DNA from: Ruminococcaceae bacterium UBA2806
Lineage (GTDB): Bacteria > Bacillota > Clostridia > Oscillospirales > Acutalibacteraceae
Direction of reading: 5' to 3'
DNA length: 10,623 nt
Assembly (NCBI GenBank): GCA_002351795.1
Contig: DEHG01000108.1
Span: 12,917-23,539 of the forward strand
A program made the position numbers and the translations under genes. The notes below the pieces were generated by a model, which saw only the letters and a program-made list of their open reading frames with translations, had not been told where the DNA came from and did no database searches. Within the stretch, counting starts at the first letter, position 1. Each line of letters starts with the position of its first letter. Of the stretch, positions 5,214 through 10,623 are shown in pieces.

Positions 5214-8200
5214 TTATCTTAGCTTGATATCAAATATACTGTTAAGCGCATTTATTGCGGATTCACGTTCATTTATTTTTATTGAAATATGAGGTTTAAC
5301 TGACATATTCAGATTTGCCCGTCTGCCTGTTTTGCCCAAATGTTCCATAAGCTCCGCAGCACCCTCGCAGCGTATTTCATTGAAATAAATAAGCATATGA
5401 TCATTTTGCTGACGGACAGCATTAATACCCATTCTCTTTGCCTTGCTCCTGACTAATGCAACATTTATAAGACTTTCCGCAGCCTTTGGTATATCGCCGA
5501 AACGGTCGATCATTTCATCAACAACATCCTCGGCATCATCCTTTGTGCGGATATCGGCAATTCGTCTGTACATTTCAAGCCTGTGACTAAGATTGCTTAT
5601 ATAATCTTCGGGAAGATGAGCGTCCTCCTGTATATCAATAACACAATCGCAGTCATCAGGATCGGGTGCTTCACCCTTTGCTTCATTTACTGCCTGTCCG
5701 AGGAGCTTCATATACATATCATATCCGACATCCGTCATATGTCCGTGCTGCATTGCGCCGAACATATCCCCTGCTCCCCTTATTTCAAGGTCACGCATGG
5801 CAATCTTGAAGCCCGAACCAAATTCAGTAAATTCTCTTATTGCTTCAAGTCTTTTCTGTGATACCTCGCTGAGTATCTTTTCACGCTGAAATGTAAAATA
5901 TGCATAGGCTCTTCTGTTTGATCTGCCGACACGTCCTCTTAGCTGGTGAAGCTGAGAAAGTCCCATCCTGTCCGCATTTTCAATTATCAGGGTATTGGCA
6001 TTCGGAATATCTACACCTGTTTCGATTATTGTTGTGCTGACAAGGACATTTATTTCCTGCTCCAGCATATTTCTCCATACCTCTGAAAGCTCACTTTCAT
6101 TCATTTTACCATGACCAAAGGCAACCTTTGCTTCGGGAATGGATTTTGCGATTTTTGCGGCTTTTTCTTCTATTCCGTCAACACGGTTGTAAAGATAGAA
6201 AACCTGTCCCCCTCGTTTTAATTCACGCCTTATAGCTTCATTTATCACAGCTTCATCATATTCTAAAACATAGGATTGTACAGGATGTCTGTCCTGCGGC
6301 GCTTCTTCAAGTGTGGACATATCACGGATACCTGACATTGCCATATTCAGAGTTCTCGGTATAGGTGTTGCCGAAAGAGTCAGTATATCAATGTTTTTAT
6401 ACAATGCTTTGAAGTTTTCCTTTTGTTCAACTCCGAAACGCTGTTCCTCATCTATTATTACAAGACCGATATCACGGAATTTCAGATCCTTGCGTATCAG
6501 ACTGTGAGTACCGACAACAATATCAATATCTCCTCTTTCGAGTTTTTTCATAATAGCAGCCTTCTGAGAAGCGTTTCTGAAGCGTGAAAGCAGCTCGATA
6601 GAAATGGGATAACCCTCAAAGCGTCTGAGTATTGTCTGATAATGCTGCCATGCAAGGATAGTTGTCGGACAAAGCAGGGCGCATTGCTTGCCGTCAGTTA
6701 CGCATTTGAAGGCAGCCCTCAGAGCAACCTCGGTTTTTCCGAAGCCTACATCTCCGCAAAGCAGTCTGTCCATAGGCACAGGACGCTCCATATCTCCCTT
6801 TATCTCATCAATGCAGCGCAGCTGATCGTCCGTTTCCTCATATTCAAATTTGTGTTCAAAGTCATGCTGCCATTCATTATCGGATGAAAATGCATAGCCC
6901 TTTACCTTCATTCTTTCGGAATACATTTTTATCATCTTATCGGCAATATCCTTTACAGCTTTCCTGACTCTTGATTTTGACTTTGCCCATTCTGTTCCGC
7001 CGAGTTTATTAAGCCTTACATTAGAATCTTCCCTTGTACCTATATATTTTGATATCATATCAAGCTGTGTTACAGGAACAAAAAGGCTTGATCCGCCGGC
7101 ATATTTTATAATAATATAATCCTTTACAATGCCGTGTATTTCCTTTTTCTGAACGCCCTGAAACAATCCTATTCCATGATTTGCATGAACGACATAATCA
7201 CCGGGGCTAAGCTCTGCAAGACTGAAAACAGCGCCTTTCTTTTTGCGTTTTTTCTTTTTCTGACGTTCAACACTGCTTGAGGATGAAGCGTGTGTATGAG
7301 CGATAAGACAGAAGCCTGCCGAAGGATATTCAAAGCTTGCGCTAAGACTGCCGGGGGTAACATATATTCCCTCTCCTTCAAGCACAGCATTTTCGGAGAG
7401 CAGACGGATGCTTATATTTTTTTGCAGAAGATCATTATATACAGTTTCCGCATTCTTTTTTGTTCCCGAAAGAATAACTATAGTATTGCTTGTCAGAGTA
7501 ATATTTTCAAGATCATCACAAAGAACGCTTATTGATCCGCTCCAAAGTGATAATTGCTTTGCGGTAAAGTTTACAAGCTCTCTTAAGGGCAGCTCACAGC
7601 TTCCTCTTGTAAAATTGTCTATAAAAACAGTATTCCTTTGTCTTAAAGCGTCAAGATGATCGTCCCATTCAAATGAAAACTTATCAAGACCTCTGACAAG
7701 TACGCCTTCCTTTTTATAATCGGACATATCCTCGCTCCAGCGCAGAAGCATTGAACGTATGCGGTCTTTAAGCGCAGGCTGCTCGGATACGAAAACGATC
7801 TCATTTTCTGTAATATAATCATAAAGACAGGCGGGAGTATCATAGATCAGGCTGTAATATTTATCAATTGAAGTAAGTCTTGCGCCTGTTTTAATTTTAT
7901 CTGCTTCAATGCTCATTATCTCCTTTGCCTTTGCTGCATAGGGTCCACGCAGAGAAGAAGATTTTTTCATTATCTTTTCCGCAAGTCTGCAGGGATCGTC
8001 ATAAAGCATTTCACTTGAAGGAGTAAGCCTGAATCCTTCGATCCGGTCTGTACGTCTTTGTGTTTCTATATCAAATTCACTGATGGTATCTATCTCATCG
8101 CCCCAGAATTCAACACGATAAGGCTTTTCCGCAGTGGGCATAAAAAAGTCAAGTATACCTCCACGGATACAGAATTGTCCGCTGCCCTCGACCTGTTCAG

Positions 8201-8687
8201 CTCTGACATAGCCGCAGGAAAGCAATATCTTCATAAGCTTTTCGGGAGAGATCTCATCTCCCTCCTTTACGCTTGCAGCCGAGTTTTTGAGTATTTCAGG
8301 CGGTATTGAATATTGCAGCGCAGCATCGGCACAGGCGACTATGACATCACATTCACCGTTTATCCATGAAAAAAGCGCACCTATTCTCTGATGTGAAAAT
8401 TCTCCCGATACTCCTTCTATTTCACGGAATGTAAAATCCCTTGAAGGATAGTAAACTGACCTTATCCCCATAGAATTAAGATCGCCGCAGAACCTTGACG
8501 CCTCAGCTTCATCGGAGGCAAGAACAAGCGCCCGCCTGTTGAGTCTGCTGCACATTGAATAAATAATGTGTGCCTTATGTATAGCTGATAGACCTGTAGC
8601 CATAACGGGAGTTTTTCCGCTGCTGACAGCCTTTTCGATCGTTCTGTATTCTTCTGAGGTAAAAAGAACATCTCTTAAAAATTTCAT
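5214..8687 (-). CDS. mfd: Mfd, transcription-repair coupling factor
   Basis: This 1157-residue ATP-dependent DNA translocase removes RNA polymerase stalled at lesions and recruits UvrA. The length is normal (family about 1150-1180). The N-terminal UvrB-like module covers about 1-350, with GGILDFF near 172 and a degenerate ATP-binding loop. A Lys/Arg-rich stretch near 477-485 precedes the RNA-polymerase-interacting domain (about 490-560; PGDYVVHANHGIGLF). The RecG-like motor follows: Walker A GDVGFGKT near 645-652, DEEQ near 743-746, SATPIPRT shortly after, and the HQLRGRVGR motif near 912. The C-terminal UvrA-binding regulatory domain (TRCF) covers about 1000-1130. The start at 8687 has GAGGA about 7 nt upstream. 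It begins 10 nt after pth, and the pth stop TAG leads into its ribosome-binding site, so the two are co-transcribed. No broken motif is seen. Confidence 0.98.
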   Translation of the reverse strand: MKFLRDVLFTSEEYRTIEKAVSSGKTPVMATGLSAIHKAHIIYSMCSRLNRRALVLASDEAEASRFCGDLNSMGIRSVYYPSRDFTFREIEGVSGEFSHQRIGALFSWINGECDVIVACADAALQYSIPPEILKNSAASVKEGDEISPEKLMKILLSCGYVRAEQVEGSGQFCIRGGILDFFMPTAEKPYRVEFWGDEIDTISEFDIETQRRTDRIEGFRLTPSSEMLYDDPCRLAEKIMKKSSSLRGPYAAKAKEIMSIEADKIKTGARLTSIDKYYSLIYDTPACLYDYITENEIVFVSEQPALKDRIRSMLLRWSEDMSDYKKEGVLVRGLDKFSFEWDDHLDALRQRNTVFIDNFTRGSCELPLRELVNFTAKQLSLWSGSISVLCDDLENITLTSNTIVILSGTKKNAETVYNDLLQKNISIRLLSENAVLEGEGIYVTPGSLSASFEYPSAGFCLIAHTHASSSSSVERQKKKKRKKKGAVFSLAELSPGDYVVHANHGIGLFQGVQKKEIHGIVKDYIIIKYAGGSSLFVPVTQLDMISKYIGTREDSNVRLNKLGGTEWAKSKSRVRKAVKDIADKMIKMYSERMKVKGYAFSSDNEWQHDFEHKFEYEETDDQLRCIDEIKGDMERPVPMDRLLCGDVGFGKTEVALRAAFKCVTDGKQCALLCPTTILAWQHYQTILRRFEGYPISIELLSRFRNASQKAAIMKKLERGDIDIVVGTHSLIRKDLKFRDIGLVIIDEEQRFGVEQKENFKALYKNIDILTLSATPIPRTLNMAMSGIRDMSTLEEAPQDRHPVQSYVLEYDEAVINEAIRRELKRGGQVFYLYNRVDGIEEKAAKIAKSIPEAKVAFGHGKMNESELSEVWRNMLEQEINVLVSTTIIETGVDIPNANTLIIENADRMGLSQLHQLRGRVGRSNRRAYAYFTFQREKILSEVSQKRLEAIREFTEFGSGFKIAMRDLEIRGAGDMFGAMQHGHMTDVGYDMYMKLLGQAVNEAKGEAPDPDDCDCVIDIQEDAHLPEDYISNLSHRLEMYRRIADIRTKDDAEDVVDEMIDRFGDIPKAAESLINVALVRSKAKRMGINAVRQQNDHMLIYFNEIRCEGAAELMEHLGKTGRRANLNMSVKPHISIKINERESAINALNSIFDIKLR

Positions 8688-8697
8688 ATATTTTCCT

Positions 8698-9294
8698 CTA
8701 ATTAAACATATTCATAGCCTTATCAGTCTGACCGTTTATCATAAGCTCAACGGCTTCACAGGCTTTATCGGCAGTTTCAGTAAGAGTTTTTAGTTCCGTT
8801 TCGCTGAAGTGTGAAAGCACCCAGTCTGCAAGATCCCACTTTTCAGGCTTATGCCCTATCCCCATCTTAATTCTCGGAAACTGATCGCTGCCGGAAAGAT
8901 ATATAATATTCTTCATGCCGTTGTGACCGCCGTCGCTGCCCTTGCGTCTTATACGCATTTTACCGATATCAAGAGAGATATCATCAAATATAACGATAAC
9001 ATTTTCAGGTTTTATCTTATAGAAATTCATGGCTTCAACAACAGCAAGACCAGAATTGTTCATATAAGTTGAGGGCTTCATAAGAAGTACCTTTTTTTCT
9101 CCTATTGTACATGTAGTGACAAGAGATTTATATTTTATCCTGTCGATTCTGACTCCAAGCTTTTCTGCAAGCCTGTCAATGGTTATAAATCCGGCATTAT
9201 GACGGGTATTTTCATATTTTGTACCGCTGTTTCCAAGACCGACAACGATATATTCAACGCTTGATGAAAGCGGCTCCTTTTTTCTGAACAACAT
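8698..9294 (-). CDS. pth: Peptidyl-tRNA hydrolase
   Basis: This cytosolic enzyme of 198 residues cleaves the ester bond of peptidyl-tRNAs released by stalled ribosomes, recycling tRNA. All key residues are present: Asn22 in GLGN, catalytic His32 in NTRHNAGF, Asn79 in STYMNNSG, Asp104 in FDDISLD, and Asn125 in GGHNG (equivalent to E. coli N10, H20, N68, D93 and N114). About 12 residues (MLFRKKEPLSSS) precede the usual N-terminus. An in-frame ATG at 9336 would add 14 residues, but it lies inside a hairpin and has no good ribosome-binding site. The ATG at 9294 has AAGGAG (9302-9307) 7 nt upstream and is chosen. Pth next to mfd is a conserved Firmicute arrangement. Confidence 0.97.
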   Translation of the reverse strand: MLFRKKEPLSSSVEYIVVGLGNSGTKYENTRHNAGFITIDRLAEKLGVRIDRIKYKSLVTTCTIGEKKVLLMKPSTYMNNSGLAVVEAMNFYKIKPENVIVIFDDISLDIGKMRIRRKGSDGGHNGMKNIIYLSGSDQFPRIKMGIGHKPEKWDLADWVLSHFSETELKTLTETADKACEAVELMINGQTDKAMNMFN

Positions 9295-9324
9295 ATTACT
9301 TCTCCTTTTTTGTAAACAGGACTT

Positions 9325-9357
9325 ACAGGAGTACAAACCATTGGTCTGTACTCCTGT
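9325..9357 (-). other. 15-bp leader hairpin upstream of pth
   Basis: In the - strand RNA, bases 9357-9343 (ACAGGAGTACAGACC) pair with 9339-9325 (GGTTTGTACTCCTGT) around a 3-nt loop, with one G-U pair. On the + strand that pair becomes an A-C mismatch, so the structure favours minus-strand RNA. No T-tract follows (AAGTCCTG), so it is not a clear terminator. It lies between the foldase gene and pth. Confidence 0.6.
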
Positions 9358-9376
9358 TATTTAAAAGCGTCTGCTT

Positions 9377-9406
9377 ATTATATTTTTCACCTGTTAATTT
9401 TCTGAA
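9377..9406 (-). promoter_or_regulatory. Candidate pth-mfd promoter
   Basis: On the minus strand TTCAGA (9406-9401, 4 of 6 matches to TTGACA) is followed after 18 bp by a perfect TATAAT (9382-9377). The -35 lies in the last codons of the foldase gene. The start near 9370 would give a leader of about 76 nt containing the 15-bp hairpin. Confidence 0.45.
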
Positions 9407-10521
9407 TTTGAATTAACGAATTCCTTATAAAGATTAACAGTTCTTTCTACAGTATACTTTGAAAGACAATCGTTGTTTGTATCATACTTGAGCTTTTTCT
9501 TTTCAGCTTCAATGTATTTATCAAACTCGTCATCCTTCATCTTGTGAACGATATCTATTCTTGAAATAGCGTCCTCAACGCTTGTATCATCTGTGATCTT
9601 TTCAGCCTTTTCGCTTATTGAACCCTTGTAAAGCAGATAATATGTATCATCTATAAGCTTAACTGTGGCCTTTTTATCACCGAGAGACTTTATTTCCTTT
9701 TGTACATCTTCATTGATATTGGAATCAGCCATATTTGCAACATTGGATATGCTCGGAACATTGCCGTCCTCGCCAAGCTCAAAATCTGTCTTGTATTCCT
9801 CGTCAATTTCCTTAGTTACTTTTTTGCCCTCATTAAGTTCTTTTGCATATTTTGCAAATGCTGCTGTAACCTTATCCTTTGTAGCATCGTCTATATCAAC
9901 AGAATTGCCTTCACTGTCTGTTGTTTTAAAGGAATAGTTGATGTAGTAATAATCCGTATAATTTTCCGTGAAATATTTCTTTACATCCTCATCGGATACA
10001 GCCTTTGAGCCATTTTTGTCATAAAGAGCCTTGAAAAGATCATCTTTATATGTAGCGATAGTAGTATCGGCATATGCAGCAGTTTTTGTTGCAACACCAA
10101 GCTTTTCATAAAGCTTGTCCATTCCGTACTGAGTCATGTAGTTCTCATACATTTTCTGGTTGGATTCAACTGATTCCTTATCAATCTTTACCTTATTGTC
10201 CTTCACAAGCTTTTCAATAGTAAGTATTTCAACACATTCATCCTTAGCCTTATCTGCTATCCAGTCATAGATCTTTTTCTTTTCTACCTTTTTATCGGCA
10301 AAATCATCATCTGTTATCTGTATGGTTTTTCCGGATTCCTCCTGATATTTTGAAACAGCTTCATTCATAACAGTATAGGTCTTATAGATCCATACACCGT
10401 TTGAAAGCTCCTTGGCGCTGTTTTTAAAGCTCCAGGATGTATCGGCGCAGCCAGATGCTGAGATAAGAACTGCTGCTGCGGATATAGCAGCAAGCGGTTT
10501 AGCTATCATCTTTATTTTCAT
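9394..10521 (-). CDS. Lipoprotein with SurA/PrsA-like foldase organisation
   Basis: This 375-residue exported protein has a basic N-terminus, a hydrophobic stretch (about 9-21) and the lipobox ASGC, with the lipid-modified Cys at 25. It should be anchored on the outer face of the membrane. Residues about 40-165 are helical and Lys/Glu-rich like the SurA_N chaperone region. Residues about 185-300 resemble a parvulin (PpiC) region in outline: YYYINYSFK, an Ala/Lys helix with AKYAKELNEGK, and the closing strand ATVKLIDDTYYLLYKG. Clear catalytic parvulin motifs are not visible. Residues about 315-345 return to a helix. PrsA-type proteins fold secreted proteins; here isomerase activity is doubtful and a chaperone role more likely. 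The gene has its own promoter. The start at 10521 has AGGA (10535-10532) 10 nt upstream. Confidence 0.75.
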   Translation of the reverse strand: MKIKMIAKPLAAISAAAVLISASGCADTSWSFKNSAKELSNGVWIYKTYTVMNEAVSKYQEESGKTIQITDDDFADKKVEKKKIYDWIADKAKDECVEILTIEKLVKDNKVKIDKESVESNQKMYENYMTQYGMDKLYEKLGVATKTAAYADTTIATYKDDLFKALYDKNGSKAVSDEDVKKYFTENYTDYYYINYSFKTTDSEGNSVDIDDATKDKVTAAFAKYAKELNEGKKVTKEIDEEYKTDFELGEDGNVPSISNVANMADSNINEDVQKEIKSLGDKKATVKLIDDTYYLLYKGSISEKAEKITDDTSVEDAISRIDIVHKMKDDEFDKYIEAEKKKLKYDTNNDCLSKYTVERTVNLYKEFVNSNSEN

Positions 10522-10570
10522 TTACATTTCTTCCTTTCGGTTATTAAATAATAAAAACACATATAGGTCT

Positions 10571-10599
10571 ATTATATACCAAAAATACAATAAAGTCTA
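10571..10599 (-). promoter_or_regulatory. Promoter of the foldase-like lipoprotein gene
   Basis: On the minus strand TAGACT (10599-10594) and a perfect TATAAT (10576-10571) are 17 bp apart. Transcription would begin near 10564, giving a leader of about 43 nt. The rest of 10522-10623 is AT-rich with no further gene seen. Confidence 0.7.
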
Positions 10600-10623
10600 T
10601 AATTTTTTAAAATTTTTCCGTAC

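Noticed and set aside
9295..9336. Longer Pth starting at ATG 9336
   Set aside because: That ATG lies inside a 15-bp hairpin and has no good ribosome-binding site. The ATG at 9294 has AAGGAG at 7 nt and gives a family-like length.

Overview
The window is AT-rich, uses many ATA, AGA and AAA codons, and has strong purine Shine-Dalgarno sites (AGGAGG, AAGGAG, AAGGGGGA) and TTGACA/TATAAT-type promoters. With a PadR/HAAS/DUF4097 cluster, an ECF sigma/anti-sigma pair and a pth-mfd pair, this suggests a low-GC anaerobic Firmicute, probably a Ruminococcus-like clostridium. That placement is inference; no rRNA or other phylogenetic marker is present.

Left part, + strand. At 63-2268 a four-gene operon encodes a PadR repressor, a HAAS/DUF1700 membrane protein, a membrane-anchored DUF4097 beta-solenoid protein and a small, very acidic putative lipoprotein. 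Its promoter carries a perfect inverted repeat between and over the -35/-10 elements, so autoregulation is likely. A second operon (2334-4015), with its own promoter, encodes an ECF sigma factor overlapping by ATGA a single-pass membrane protein that is probably its anti-sigma factor and sensor.

Middle. From 4016 to 4257 there is no gene, but there are a 19-bp hairpin, a 12-bp perfect palindrome and a promoter for the next gene. That gene (4258-5136) encodes an Rpn-family PD-(D/E)XK nuclease. Inside it, an in-frame ATG at 4810 is preceded by AAGGGGGA, the same ribosome-binding sequence used by the DUF4097 gene of this window. Downstream of it lie tandem 12-bp repeats encoding GIEK. This matches the gene-within-gene toxin/antitoxin antiphage arrangement (RpnL/RpnS) described for E. 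coli Rpn proteins, and it is the most interesting feature here. A GC-rich hairpin at 5173-5208 separates it from the convergent right-hand genes.

Right part, - strand. Reading from right to left: a lipoprotein foldase-like protein with a degenerate parvulin-like region (10521-9394), peptidyl-tRNA hydrolase (9294-8698) and the transcription-repair coupling factor Mfd (8687-5214). Pth and Mfd are 10 nt apart and surely co-transcribed. A candidate promoter of their own (9377-9406) would give a leader containing a 15-bp hairpin. These are housekeeping genes; the left and middle parts are envelope-signalling and accessory functions. Bases 1-62 hold nothing I can support.
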